Below are positions 39,226 through 51,724 of a stretch of DNA of 64,000 nucleotides, piece after piece (position 1 is the first letter of the stretch; every line of letters starts with the position of its first letter). The translations under genes and the position numbers were made by a program. Below the pieces are notes generated by a model. That model searched no databases. It was not told where the DNA came from and was given only the letters and a program-made list of their open reading frames with translations. The DNA lies in assembly GCF_037975245.1 (NCBI RefSeq), contig NC_092582.1, positions 8,144,001 through 8,208,000 of the forward strand, read 5' to 3'. Origin of the DNA: Apostichopus japonicus (lineage: Eukaryota; Echinodermata; Holothuroidea; Aspidochirotida; Stichopodidae).

Positions 39226-39589
39226 GTTTGATTATGGAAGTGCACAGTTGTTTATGGAAAGGTTCAGTTCAGTTCAATAATTTATTGGCCAATGTTCTTT
39301 GGCATTCCATAGTTCCAAGGAGATCGGAATCCCAGAGGTGCTCTGCGAGGATTGAGCACATGTTTGTATTATAAATTCCAGTAAGGTGTAGTAAGTACTG
39401 TAGGGACTTGGAACTTACATCTCTGCAGTGCAGCTCTGCATAAATTCATTCAGTGTGATCAAGTAGCCTACGTATGATGCATTTCGGGAACGGTCTAACA
39501 TCTAGGGATAGCAAGTGATATGTGCATCAAAGTGTTCGTGTCTGTAGTCATGAACTAAAGTGAGATACATTGGGAAGCCATATGTGTTA

Positions 39590-39772
39590 GTGCTAGATTA
39601 ATCTCCAGGTACCGTGTATGAGGAGGAGGAAGAAGGTGACATTTTAACAGAATCGTGAAAACATTGCAGATGTGGAACTATTCTTGAGGAGATTGAACTC
39701 GGGGATTATAATGAATGAGGCTTGATGTTTCGTAACATTTTTGAAACATCTATTTAATCTCTGATTGTAACC
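39590..39772 (+). promoter_or_regulatory. Probable KCNT 5' untranslated region
   Basis: This stretch lies directly upstream of the start codon and is less AT-rich than its surroundings, with a purine-rich run (gaggaggaggaagaagg) at about 39619-39635. No convincing TATA box, initiator or transcription start can be fixed from sequence. A further 5' non-coding exon cannot be excluded. Confidence 0.3.
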
Positions 39773-39852
39773 ATGGAAACCAGCCCCACCGTACAATGCA
39801 AGTATTCTCCTCTCTCCGCTGGAGATTTTAGTGACAAGGAATCGAATCAGCA
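39773..39852 (+). CDS. KCNT: Slo2/KCNT channel, first coding exon (N-terminus)
   Basis: This exon encodes the cytoplasmic N-terminus of a sodium-activated K+ channel. The ATG sits in a strong context (aaccATGG), and an in-frame TAA at 39755-39757 closes the frame upstream, so the start is well supported. It has 26 complete codons, then CA, then a consensus donor GTAAGT at 39853. Joining CA to the first G of the exon at 60522 gives a Gln codon, so the junction reads ESNQ-Q-VQVEFYV. This resembles my recollection of vertebrate KCNT1, where an acidic/Ser-rich tail ending in Ser-Gln precedes VQVEFYV. The residues GDFSDKES are compatible with the DFS-containing stretch in KCNT1. The N-terminus is poorly conserved in this family, so the call rests on start context, phase match, donor and position. 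It is weaker than the next two exons. RNA evidence is absent. Confidence 0.72.
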
Positions 39853-40817
39853 GTAAGTACATATTAAATGAACTTAAGTGTAAAAGACTGTATTATAAAA
39901 AAAATAATGTGTTCTTTATATAAAGAAAAAAGGAAGAGATATCTATGTTACATAGGAGATTAGAATTATATTTAAAAACCATTTGTGAATTCTTTGTATG
40001 TAGCCAATCTAATATTCTTGTTTATATGCGTTGCAATTTATAAGGGACTATGTGCGTGTTAGGCTAAGCCGCACAGTTTTGTGCTGACTTCATTATGATG
40101 TGATGGCAACTGACAGATTCCACTCATACAGACAAGATATAGTGTATTGTATATGTTAAGTGCATATTGAAGTGTTAAACAAAGAACAAATCAAATAACG
40201 GTATATAATGAAGGGTCTGTCAATGTCAAATTAACTTGGCCTTGTATTTTAGTGCAACTTCCTGGGAAATATGAATCACATGAGGTAGCAAATATATCAC
40301 ACTGATTTACTGTAGTTCATAGAATGTAGTCTTGAGTTTATCCAGTACGATACTTAGAAACACATGCTCAGAGTAATTCACAAGGTAATACCCAAATGTG
40401 CAGAAAGGCAGTGTACATAATTGCACTGGGTAATTGCAGGATATTTTAATGTGTTATAATATGCTGTTTGATATGTAGGCCTAACTATAGGAAAGTACTT
40501 AGAGCCTGAAGGTGGACTTATTTGTCTGTCTCTCTCTGTCTTTGTACCCCCAGCCTACCTTCTCCTTTTTTTTTTTATATTATTTAATTTTGTTTTGGAG
40601 TTTGTTTACTTTTACCAATTTCTCTCCAGTATATGTATGTATTATATTCAAATGGGGAAAACATTCTATAAGCATTGCGCTTCTTTTTTTCTCCTTTTCC
40701 ATGCATTTTTATAGCTTAAATATTGTATATCATTTAACATGATGAAGGTTTTTCTTTTTCTTTGTACCTGTCTCTCTAAATTGTATTGTATATCAAAATA
40801 TTTGTTCATATTTTGTT

Positions 40818-40880
40818 AAACATTCATGTACTGTACACAATTGCTGGAAATAAATTGTCATTGTCATTGTCAAAAGAACT
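40818..40880 (+). mobile_element. Possible retroposon 3' tail
   Basis: attgctggaaataaattgtc, attgtcattgtc: the polyadenylation-like aataaa followed by a short attgtc repeat resembles LINE 3' termini. No coding part was identified. Confidence 0.45.
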
Positions 40881-41300
40881 TCATGGACTTTACTTTTGGC
40901 TGAATTGGCCTCCACCATGCCAATTTATGTGTTCAAATATTGTGACTAGCAGTTTTGATCAATTTTGCATAGCAATTTTTGTTGAATGCTTTTACCAGAT
41001 AAAATTATTCACTGCATGCATACAGCTAAATGAAAGATAAATGATTTGCACTAAAAACTTGTTTTCATTTTCTAGTACCAAAATCTCCCTAGGAATGATG
41101 AAAACTAACCACAAACTAAGAAAAATAATTAAAAAAGAAATTGATAAAACTGCATTGTGGGACATGGAATCGTTGGTATTTTGGACGATTATAAAATGGT
41201 TTACCTAAATTCTTATGGAATGTTGATTCCGACTGAGACATTTGAATAAGAAAAGTAGTTCCAACCTTTCAAGTACATACTTTACAGTACCTTTTCATGG

Positions 41301-41556
41301 TTAAAGGTATGCTGTATTGGCCCCAAATATGCTAGATATTCAAATATGGTCACCTTTGGTCAAAATTCTTAAACTGTTTTTATTACAACCTTCAAAGAAA
41401 TTTTCCTCACAGTCACTGGGACATTCAGTCTTCTTGTGTTTTCCTTAAAAATGTCTGAGAACAATTTGGAGAGTCATGACCTCCAGGAAAGTACTTTTTG
41501 AAAACTTCTAGCAATTATAGGGTGCTTAATTTGGGGCCTATACTGACTACCTTTAA
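41301..41556 (+). mobile_element. TTAA-flanked MITE, copy 1
   Basis: Begins TTAAAGGTATGCTGTATTGG CCCCAAAT and ends ATTTGGGGCCTATACTGACT ACCTTTAA, so the two ends are inverted repeats of about 28 bp that include TTAA. The interior has no open frame. TTAA target sites are characteristic of piggyBac elements, but the terminal bases are not the typical piggyBac ones; superfamily left open. An inverted copy lies at 50653. Confidence 0.82.
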
Positions 41557-42984
41557 GTATGTGTTACTACGCAGTGCCATGTAAAATGAAAAAAAAAAGA
41601 AAAGAAAAAAAAGCTAAAATGTAAATTACACAGAGATGAATTATCAGAAAGAGCAAAAATGGCATTAAAAGGTTTTTTTTTACCAAGTACATCATTTTAC
41701 TAGGCTAAGCAGTTCTATAGCTTGGCCATCAAAGGAGTTTCTCTTTGCTGCATGTGTGATTTAGAGACATTCTTAAACATCAAGCTTTCATCAGTGTCCA
41801 TAATGAACACATTTAAGACATAATGCCCTTAAAACTCATAGCTGAACCCTTAGAAAAGATCGCTTTTTGCCGCATTTAGCAAAATTATACATGCATTTGC
41901 TAAAATGTGGAGCCAAGTAATGGCTGATGACCTTGAGAAACTAAGACGTCTCTGAATTGTGAATCTCATTTAACCAAGGTTTAGATTTGTATCAAAGTCA
42001 AATTTTGACAAGAAAACTTTAATAATCCAATTATTCAAGAGAAAAATCTTGCAGTTATGTTCATATACATATCTTAATTAAAATATATTAGAATCATGTT
42101 GCTTAATTGATAATTAATGATAAATATCAATCATCAAATATTTGAAAACTAAATACCGATGCTAAGTACCATAAGTTGCTCTATATAATTTCAAAATTCA
42201 GCTAATTTGCTAAATTCGACAACAATAGAAATGCTCTATGGATAATTCCAAATTTAACTGTACTACAAATTGCGTACAATGTTTGCACGCTAATATTGTG
42301 CTTCACAGTTAGTTTGAGCTAGTATACATCTAACTAATAATGCCACATAACTTTCACCATATTTCATGTGATTAGTGGTGTGTGGTTGTAAAAAATTTCA
42401 AATCATATTTTTTAATTGCCTTAAAATACTATAAAACAAAGCAAATTTAGCAATTAATTAAGTTGGATTTGTATTGAAATTGCTGTATGATTAATGTACT
42501 AATTAATGCTTTTGTGCATCATGAGTTTCAGTCTGTTGTAATAGCAGTTATCATTTTACTTTCCTTCATATGTAAATCGGGGCTTGCATGCAAATTGAAA
42601 TGACTGCTTATAGCTTGAAGCTGAATTAACTTTGGGAATAGCCTGGAAATGTACATGCCGCGTAGGCCTCTGGTAACTGTTAATATATGTATGAGCAATC
42701 AGATATTTACATGTAAAGCACCATGAATGATGTACATTTCCCCTTCAAATATAGTTAGGATTAGGCCATACTGAAAATATGATCCCTAATATTATGATAG
42801 CTTAAACCAGCAGATATTATTTGCACTTCAACTACAGTTTAGTCTGTTAATGTTGCTTTGATTTGATATGCATTATTTTAGCACTAAAATTATGGCTTCT
42901 TTCTCACTGATAATTTGCATGACAGTAGTTTGTGGAAATCATTTAAAACTGACATGACATATGTTAGTGATAGCATTCTTGGTC

Positions 42985-43008
42985 AGATTACAATGAATTA
43001 ATCATTCA

Positions 43009-43048
<40 letters not shown>

Positions 43049-43352
43049 CAGTATATGTAAAAATAACTGCTTGATTATTATTATTATCATTATTATTGTT
43101 TTTGTTCTTGTTATCGAAAAATGACTGTAAATGTCTCACTCATCATTTTATGAAGCACACTGGAATTGAATTTTAGCCAAAACCCAATTACAATAAATTA
43201 ATCATTCATCTATATATATATATATGTAAAAATAACTCCCTGATTATTATGATTATTATTATGATGATTGTTGTTCTTGTCATAGAAAAATGATTGTGCA
43301 TGTAACACTCATCATTTTATGAAGCACACTAGAATTGAATTTTAGGCAAAAC
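42985..43352. repeat. Two-copy tandem duplication, 170-195 bp, with TA microsatellite
   Basis: Both copies start caat-aattaatcattcatc and a (TA)n run, continue with gtaaaaataact-c-tgatta, a TTA/TTG-rich block and a-aaatgact/att, and end tcatcattttatgaagcaca and ct-gaattgaatttta. The first copy has a longer TA run (about 43012-43044). Confidence 0.9.
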
Positions 43353-43682
43353 CCCACGATTGGCCTCGAATCTTATGTCGTTAGAAACAGACAGTGTTCT
43401 TCCTATATGACAGTATAATTGATTAGTTTAATATCTTTGAATATTATTTGACAGTAAATCATTTTTATGAAAGTTCGTGGTAGGAATTCAAGTTGAAAAT
43501 TATATGTGATGACCTGGACGAAGCCATGCAAAGATTAAAACAGATGAAATGTGACGGATGAAAGAGAGGCAACCTGGAATCCTAAGTATTTCTTGAATAC
43601 TTTTAACACTGTCCAAGTGTTATGCATGCTGTATTTCACAACTCTACACATAATCGATGGTACAGGCGACAGAAAGCCGCCG

Positions 43683-44428
43683 TGCCCTTGATGTTTGTCG
43701 AGGTGTCCCTGAAATATATAGTGAAGGTGTCCCTGAAATGCAGCGAAGACACCATTTAAACATCTTATATTACAGTTTATCACAGGGAATGGATTGAGCT
43801 TACCCAGTACATAATGTGCTTCAAAAGCATTCATTAACATGTTGTGTTCATATGCTCATTTCTAAACCAATTAAAAATTCTGTTGAACATCGATATCATG
43901 ATGGATTGGTTATACGCAGGCAACCCATACATGTGCCCTTGATGTTTGTCGAGGTGTCCCTGAAATATATAGCGAAGGTGTCCCTGAAATGCAGCGAACA
44001 CCATTTAAACATCTAATATTACAGTTTATCACAGGGAATGGGTTGAGCTTACCCAGTACATAATGTGCTTCAAAAGCATTCATTAACATGTTGTGTTCAT
44101 ATGCTCATTTCTAAACCAATTAAAAATTCTGTTGAACATCGATATCATGATGGATTGGTTATACGCAGGCAACCCATACATGTGCCCTTGATGTTTGTCG
44201 AGGTGTCCCTGAAATATATAGCGAAGGTGTCCCTGAAATGCAGCGAACACCATTTAAACATCTAATATTACAGTTTATCACAGGGAATGGGTTGAGCTTA
44301 CCCAGTACATAATGTGCTTCAAAAGCATTCATTAACATGTTGTGTTCATATGTTCATTTCTAAACCAATTAAATAGTCCGTTGAACATCAATATCATGAT
44401 GGATTGGTTATGTGCAGGCAACCCATAC
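43683..44428. repeat. Three tandem copies of a 249-bp unit
   Basis: Units start at 43683, 43934 and 44183 with tgcccttgatgtttgtcgag. The first and second junctions are 251 and 249 bp apart; the first has two extra bases (gcgaagacacc). Copies 1 and 2 are almost identical over long stretches, giving identical open frames at 43816 and 44065. The distal part of copy 3 is more diverged. Each unit also contains gaaggtgtccctgaaatg next to gaggtgtccctgaaatata, a smaller internal duplication. I see no coding function. Confidence 0.95.
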
Positions 44429-44704
44429 ACAGTAGCGTACATAGTACTAGCCGCTCAAGTAGACTACTAGGTCTAACACTATAACCATGTGGAAATCCTC
44501 ATCTGAACATAAAATATAAGGGCACTTAATTACTAAAGTATACAAAACTTTTTATAAAGGTATAACCACTTTAATCCGAGTTCGTAGTTATTAAAATCCT
44601 TAACCACCAACACCCCTTTAGAGCTTATATGCAGAAAATCGTATCCAAAATATGCGATTATCTGCAATTTTGGTAAAAACTATTTGCTGACAATTAAAGC
44701 ATGG

Positions 44705-44870
44705 AACTGCCGAGTTGGTTAGGCTTCACTGTGCCTTACACTAACAACGATAGGATAGTATTAGATTCGTAAACACAAAAACGTGGAAAAAAAATATTTG
44801 GTGTCAGAAGACCAATAAACTTAAGGTGGCCAAACACGTAAATTATTTCATGAGGTATTTTCTACATGCT
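44705..44870. repeat. Diverged dispersed repeat, second family, member B
   Basis: Partner of 27540-27695; shared blocks are listed there. Both are old and lack clear ends. Confidence 0.45.
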
Positions 44871-45410
44871 ATATCAGCCATAATTTGCAAAATATACAAA
44901 TTTTAAGGAGTTTTGAGAATGTTTGTGTAATTCACTGCCATGAATTTTGGCAAGGTTTTTCACTCCACTGTGCTTAAAACTGTAAATAAAACTTTCATTC
45001 TGGAAAAATAAAAATTTGTAGCTTGATACTAGTTTTTTTTTTACGGTATCCATAAATCCATAATGAAATGGTCTGATTAGACACTTTAACTGCTCCTCTA
45101 ATGACGTATAGTGATGCCTAGATGATAAAGTGCCCTTCCACAGAATCATTTTTGCTGTCGTGCCCTTCCCATTTGCCATGATGCCCTTCTACATTGGCAT
45201 CTACTAATGACATTTTTACTGTGCCCCTTTTTGAGACTAATGTTGAACAATTGGCCTGCTGTATATTATCTATCTCAAATGATCACATTCCAGTAAAAGA
45301 ACTAAACTACAGTCTATTGTGTAATGCTCTCATGAATAGTTGATGTAACCCAATACGTATCATTCATTATTCATGCATAAGGGCACTGAGTATGCATGAG
45401 CACTAACATT

Positions 45411-45490
45411 ATATGTATGTATGTATGTATTTTAGATCCTCCTGCAAGCAGGAACTCGCAAAGAAGCCATCATTGGCTTATCAAAGGCTT
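45411..45490 (-). mobile_element. tRNA-derived SINE, copy 4 (tail end only)
   Basis: Contains the (CATA)n tail and about 60 bases of the 3' body (gatcctcctgcaagcaggaa, gccatcattggcttatcaaa) and then stops. It is 5'-truncated, as expected of incomplete reverse transcription. Confidence 0.88.
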
Positions 45491-45882
45491 ATATTGGCTT
45501 ATATATTACTGTATGGTTCAGGTTAAAATTCTTGCTGGTACATAATGAGTATATTTTTTCAAGATTATAACAAGCATTGAACATAAATTAATGTACCGTA
45601 ATATAAAACTGAGTTTAAAGCGTGGTTTTCGGGTATTTCCTTATCAGATGTCGTCAGTTCCCAAGTAAAAAAATATGAATAATGGATAAGTATTAGAAAC
45701 CAAGCTACATCTTTATCTTCTGACAGAGATAATGTTGTGATGATCAACAATTCCCCAAAGTATTTAAGAAAAAATGTTTCCTCCATCCATTTTGAGGATA
45801 TTTAGGACCTGACTCAAACTTACAGGCATCATTAAAGAGTTCATACATGTGTACAGTTGGTGAGTCGAGACTGTGATGTGGA

Positions 45883-46121
45883 TATGTACGTATGTATTTT
45901 AGATCCTCCTGCAAGCAGGAACTCGCGAAGAAGCCTCATTGGCTTATCAAAGCCGCAAGCTGACCGAAGTCAGTCTCTTAGATTCATATTTAACGTAAAT
46001 GATTATGAATTGTCAATTGTCAACAACTCTGTAACTGGACCACATACATTAATTTTGGAGTGACTCGAACCAGGGACCCTTATGATTGGAAGGCACCGGC
46101 GTTAACCACTGAGCTTACACT
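45883..46121 (-). mobile_element. tRNA-derived SINE, copy 5 (near full length)
   Basis: All parts of the family are present on the minus strand: head with A-box (aagCTCAGTGGTTAACgcc) and B-box (GGTTCGAGTCactcc), body, and a tail reduced to catacgta. Confidence 0.92.
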
Positions 46122-46594
46122 GCAGGAAGAGAGCACATATGCAGATTATATATCTGTTGGTATAAAGAGATGAATGCACCCACCATCATGATGAGTTAAA
46201 TTAGTTAATTTGAAAAATTGCTTTTCACTCTAACATCTATGCATGCCCTCTCAGAGGACATGCACTCATTACTCCTGAATCATTAATCACCATTTTTTGA
46301 CTGTACATAGTGAATTAATTCAGCTGCAAGTGTAAACTAATTAATATGTTCGCCACAGGAAAGAGTTACATTGTTCATCATAATTTAATCACAACGGAGA
46401 CATGGCAGTCATAACGATGACGATAAAGATTGGCAAACGGATTGGATATCGGCCTCGTCAGGAAATGAAGGCTGTTATATTTATGAAGCTATGATAACAC
46501 ATGTGTATGCGAATGCAGGCTTGAAGTTACAGATACTTCACATAGGGTGGCTATCTGATTGACAGGTTTTTAGTCCTCTTTGGAAATTTTTAAA

Positions 46595-46765
46595 CATTTC
46601 AGAAGACCATTTCAGATGTGAAAACCGTTGGGTCCTCCTGGATGAAAAATTTACCTTCATTACTTTGTCCGGCAATGGATGGAACCCACAACCTAGCAGA
46701 TGCAAGGTTTTCTTGCTTCAAAATGCCAATGCCTTTATCCTCGACCATAGCACTGGTTAAAAATA
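46595..46765 (-). mobile_element. Possible degenerate tRNA-related SINE of a second family
   Basis: On the minus strand: agtgctatggtcgaggataa, aggcattggcattttgaagc, then aaccttgcatctgctaggtt and gtgggttccatcc. The order of an A-box-like and a B-box-like segment and a loop-like ttgaagc region resembles a tRNA gene or SINE head. Neither box matches its consensus well. It may be chance. Confidence 0.25.
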
Positions 46766-49384
46766 TTAATAAATAGGTAAAATGATCATGAAACACTTGT
46801 CATTTTGTGCTATGTAGGAATGTACATTAATGAACCACATGTATTTTATCATTGCAATATTCTTGGAAAACTGCAGTATATATATTTTTTTATACTGTTT
46901 TTTCTTTCTTCTAAAACTGTTAATTATATCAGTGCAGGTTTATAACATTGCAAATCTACTTTAAATCTTAATTTTGTAATTGGTTATATAATGCAACTTG
47001 TAATTTTGTATTATCGTCACCAAGACTTCTTAATATTAAAGGAGACACTAACCCAATATTTAATTTTAGGAAATATTATAGATATATTCAAGTTTGATAA
47101 ACAAGTCTCTCAAAACAGCTAAGAAACATCTCTTACTCCTTTGGGAGATTTCCTGCAGTTCTAGTTCAAAACTTTGAGATGTCATCTGTAAAGTTGCATG
47201 TGTTTTCACAGCGCCATGACGATGGGAAACATTTTACCTGTCTTTTGTTTTACTCTCATATTCTGTCAAGGTGTATTACCAGTATGTAATTACAGCATGT
47301 TAATAGTAACACGGTATCAGAATAATAATAATGATAATAATAACTAGTCTTATATAGGGCAGACTCCAACAAAAGTTGTTCAATGTCGTCACCAATGTCG
47401 TCACTAGCTCATGAATGTTAGTAGCCATGAATGTTTAAGAGTTAGCATGTAAGGCATTATATCCTATATAAAAGATTATACACATTTGTGAAAAAAATAT
47501 GTATGCAAAAAAGGAAACATAAAAATTGGAAGCACATGTATGTGACTCAATGATGTCCTATTTAGACTTGGTCGAGTCTTTAACTTTCGGTGTGAAGAAA
47601 CATTAAACCTGTGATATCTCCCAAACGGAACTAGATATTTCTTAGTCGTTTGAAGGATAACTGGAAAGTTTTTGTATCTCTGTAAAATTAAGATCCTTGA
47701 ATCTAAAGATACAGTAAGTTTCATCCATTTTGGCTGGTAGAAGTAAGAATGTGGAAACATGTTGACCGCTGAATTGTATATTATATGAGAATGTTTGGAC
47801 AAATAGAGATGATGTAGTGGCTTGGTCTTTCATTTGCAAGCTTTTAAAATTGGTCCCTATTTTCATCATGCCTGTCATGATGGATGTGATTTTGCTGAAC
47901 TTTATGTGACAGAGACTTCGTACCTTACTTCACAATGTAGATTTGTGCTACCAAATTGTGACAAAACTCAGGCTTGCACTGACACTAAGGAATAATGCAG
48001 TGATTATCGATAACACTATCAAATTCATAATTCTCCAAAGAATTATCAATAGATTCTGTATGCGAAAGTGTTGTTGCATAACTCGACAGTTGTTAAATTA
48101 ATTAACCACCTCATTTGTCCTAAAAATGTTCTCCGGGTCTTCTCCCCTTCCCCCCTCCCCTCTTCCCACATGTTAAGTTGCAACTTAATATCAATCTTAG
48201 CTAGCTGGCACTGTTATAATATGACATAGATATTTCAGTATCTCTTAAACTGATGGATCTAGGCGGTGTGAAAAGAGCTTCCTCTGTACTTGAAGAGCTA
48301 GTTCCATGATAACTCTTCTAGATCCACTTTCTAGAGGATAATGTACGTGACTGCCACAGATATCTGTGTTTGTGCTTGTAAGACTTTACATAAAGCAAGT
48401 GAATAATCTGCTTCTCAGCAAGTCTTCTATATAAAGCAGGAGATAAAAAACAAAAGAAAACAAGAAGAATAGACAGAGCATCAGCATTCATTAACCTAGA
48501 ACTGCAGTTACAAGTCACTATTCTAGATTGTAAAAGCCGATAGGGAGAAGTCACTTTTAAGTCTCAGCATCTGGAGATTTAAACGGGAGATGGAGTGGAG
48601 GGATTCTGTGTCTTGAGCATAATCTTCTCATCAGGGTCATGCATGTAATTGTTGGTCTTTTACTGAAATTTATTTGAATAATTTAGTTTTATATGAGATA
48701 GAGAGATATTGCGGTGGAGGGGGGGGGGGACGAAACTGTCAAAAGAATGATAATTATTGCAAAATTCCTGTTTTAGTTTGATATGATTTAAGCTGATATT
48801 ATGACCCAGATGCTCATTTCCCAATCTGATGAGAAAACCTTGGTTTTGCTTTACATACAAGACGAGGAAATCCGCCCAGAGCAAACTCAGATACCAATCA
48901 TTTTAAGCGAAGCTCTACAAATGCATACAGTTTATAGATAGCTTGTATTATCTAAGCATTTCTAGAACATTGCTTCTGGCATTATTTTTTCCTTTTAAAA
49001 GTTAAGTTATAACTGCAATGTCGTGTTACGTATAGATATCTTTTCATACATGTACATTCTTCAAAACAAAATGTAATTACTTGATAATTTTTTGTCATTC
49101 GTGAATGTCTCAAATAAATTGTCTTTAAGTGCTTGACATTAGAAGTAAGTTGAGTCTCGCCTATCCGACATGCTCAGTGATCTACCTCCGCCACATATCA
49201 CGATCTTGCGCAAGGTTTATTGCTTCCTCGAAATTCATTTAGCAATATCTAAGGGATGGAGATACTGTTTTCATTTTAAATTTATTCACTGAAATAAAAA
49301 GAAATTAATGTAATAAACCATCTTGAAACCCATTTTCGTGATGAGGGGTAAATAATGGGGTACAAATCCCAGCATACATTCAGT
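46766..49384. other. No gene recognised (inside KCNT intron 1)
   Basis: AT-rich DNA with short frames. A C-rich run at about 48141-48170 and a G-run at 48715-48730 were noticed. Nothing else supported. Confidence 0.4.
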
Positions 49385-49510
49385 GAATAATTTACCTGGT
49401 GTCGCATTGCAAAATGCTATGTAAAGAGGGGCAACATGCTGTATAAGTGCGAAGATGCATAGCAATTTTTTGTTCACAGAACCATAATAGTAATTTATAA
49501 AGAGGCAAAT
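49385..49510. repeat. Diverged dispersed repeat, member B
   Basis: Partner of 23283-23405; same order of blocks with many substitutions. Confidence 0.5.
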
Positions 49511-50139
49511 TTCGTAACCTTTAAAAGTGGATTACAATTTTTTTACAGTACAGTATTCCCTGCACTTTTACTGCTGATATTGACTTTATAAGGAAATTTC
49601 AATTGATCACGACACATCTATATTAAACATTTATTCATTATTGTTCATAATAAAATTACAATGGCGTACTTTTGTGTAATGCCTGCATGCACACGTAATC
49701 TATAGTCAATGGAAATTTCATGCATGATTCTGACCTTTCAAAGCCAAATATAGTCATTGTATATATCCACAGCTGCACTAATAAATACAAGTTAATCACC
49801 AAAATTGACAAATACATAACAATTTACAATGACCACATCGTACTCAACAATGGCAACTTTGTTTTTAAACATATAAATTTACTGTTGAAATAGTATTGAG
49901 TAGAGATAGGGATATGATTGCATGATAGTATATTTGTTAATATTAGACTTCTAGAAACAACCAAAGTCGGTTCAGTTGATGTAAAAGTTGGACACCACTG
50001 TTGGTTTTGAATAATTCATAATTTCATACATCGATAGGCAGTTCATAAAAATAAAACTGTCTGGATTAAATTTATATGACTTTAAATTAGTCTCAAAGTT
50101 TACTATTGCGCAGACTAATAAAATATATTGCTGGGACTG

Positions 50140-50600
50140 CTTGTTGGATTTCTATGACACATTTAATCTTTGAGAGATGACTCTTTAAACAGCTGAGGTA
50201 CATCAGTTAAAGTGACTGGACTATAAAGTCTAATACGGAACAGTCCATTAGGTCAGGTCACACAAAACTCAATAGGAAAAACAAGAGACTTTCTTGGCCT
50301 CAGAGGACATGCTTACAATGTGTTACATATACTTCAAGGACAAATGGTGTGGAATTCATCTATGGACATGTTTTGGTTGATTGATTAAAACTTAAATTAA
50401 ATATAAATGTACTTAATTATAAAACATTTATGGCTCCACATAGGAGCTGGCATCCACCATCATAAATTTTGATAGCCCCATAAATTTGTATCATGAATTT
50501 TGATAGCCTTAAAGGAGCATTATTCCAGAGATTTAACAAATTTATATAAAGGTAAATATCCTGAAAACTGGAATTCAGCTGTAGATAACCAAGATTCTAT
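50140..50600. repeat. Diverged dispersed repeat, third family, member A
   Basis: Aligns with 58075-58640: cacatttaat-tttgagaga-, gactctttaaaca, ttaaagtgactgga, ctaatacg-acag-ccattagg, tggcctcaga, ggacatg, attttggtt and the later block ggagca-t--ccagagat, ttatataaaggt-. Order and spacing agree across about 450 bp despite high divergence. Confidence 0.65.
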
Positions 50601-50652
50601 TTTCTTGGACTAATATCATATTAAGACTAAAATTCTGCCTAAAAGTCATCTT

Positions 50653-50902
50653 TTAATGGTTGTCGGTATAGGCCCCAAATTATAGCATGCTATAATTGCT
50701 AGAAGTTTTCAAAAAGTACTTTCCCAAAGGTCTTTAATCTCCAAATTGTTCTCAGACATTGTTAAGGAACACACAAGATGACTGAATGTCCCAATTAGGA
50801 AAATTTCCTCGTAGGTTGTAATAAAAACAGTTTAAGAATTTTGACCAAAGGTGACCGTATTTGAATATCTAGCATATTTTGGGCCAATACAGCGTATTTT
50901 AA
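50653..50902 (-). mobile_element. TTAA-flanked MITE, copy 2 (inverted relative to copy 1)
   Basis: The reverse complement aligns along its length with 41301-41556 (tattggcccaaaatatgcta, gatattcaaatacggtcacc, ctttggtcaaaattcttaaa, gtactttttgaaaacttcta). It is bounded by TTAA at 50653-50656 and 50899-50902. Its TIRs are the same family with several substitutions. Confidence 0.85.
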
Positions 50903-50984
50903 TCTAACTTTGCAGCATATATCAGTCTATGCCTATTTATGTCAGCTTTTCATGAACGATCAATATTTAGCAAAGTAATGCTTT

Positions 50985-51415
50985 GTCTCAAATAACAAAG
51001 GATGTTGGAATTGAGTTATTGACTCTGTAATTTGACAAGCTATTGACAAGCTATTAAATGCATTGTATTGTTATAATGATTTTAGTCTTAGAGAGTTTGT
51101 CAAAAATTAAGCAAATTCATAGCAAAAAAGGAGCTTTATAATGACTTAAATTGTCAAGTTTAAAAAATCTGTAGATAATGCACTTTGCATGCATGCAGGC
51201 TGGTATTATAGACAGTATTATTATCTGTCCTCCAAGCAAGAATGTCAACAGTTTGTTCAGCTAAGGACTTCTTGCATATAGAGATAATGCATACACACTC
51301 AAAAAAATTAATATATCTAAAAATAGAGTTATAATACACTGTGATGAACAGTGTAGCAAATGGTTGATATTTGTCTCTCATAGTGGACATTTTGTGAGGG
51401 GCCACAGGGTTTATT
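50985..51415. repeat. Left copy of the satellite-bearing duplicated block
   Basis: Starts aataacaaaggatgttggaa, holds one satellite monomer (about 51045-51165), and continues with aatctgtagataatgcac, gacagtattatta, ctccaagcaagaatg, agataatgcatacacactca and gaggggccacag. The same flanks occur on either side of the long array at 51725 and 54990, so this is the unamplified version of the block. Confidence 0.88.
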
Positions 51416-51724
51416 TTTATTTATTTGTTTCATTTTGAAATGTTTTCATAAATTTGGAGTGATTAACCAGCAAATATTACTACTGATATGATGTCATGAA
51501 TTGCTATATTGTCCTTCAACATTCAGCTATAATGGTTGAAAAGAATTTTTTAAACCATTGATACCAAGTTTTGACCTAGCAGTCTTTAAGTCTTGAAGCT
51601 TGGAAAATTATCCTACACTAGTACAACTACCAATGTAAAACATGTGTAATAGTGTCCTGTTTTGTCACACAGGGCTCAGAAATAATGAAAACCCACTGTG
51701 GACATGCATTGCAAGTGTTTTCTC

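Noticed and set aside
43816-44265. Two identical 66-codon open frames at 43816 and 44065
   Set aside because: They are identical because the DNA is a tandem duplication; a third copy is diverged and the frames lack recognisable features.
45857-46063. 68-codon open frame across 45857-46063
   Set aside because: It falls within the SINE copy at 45883-46121, read on the opposite strand.
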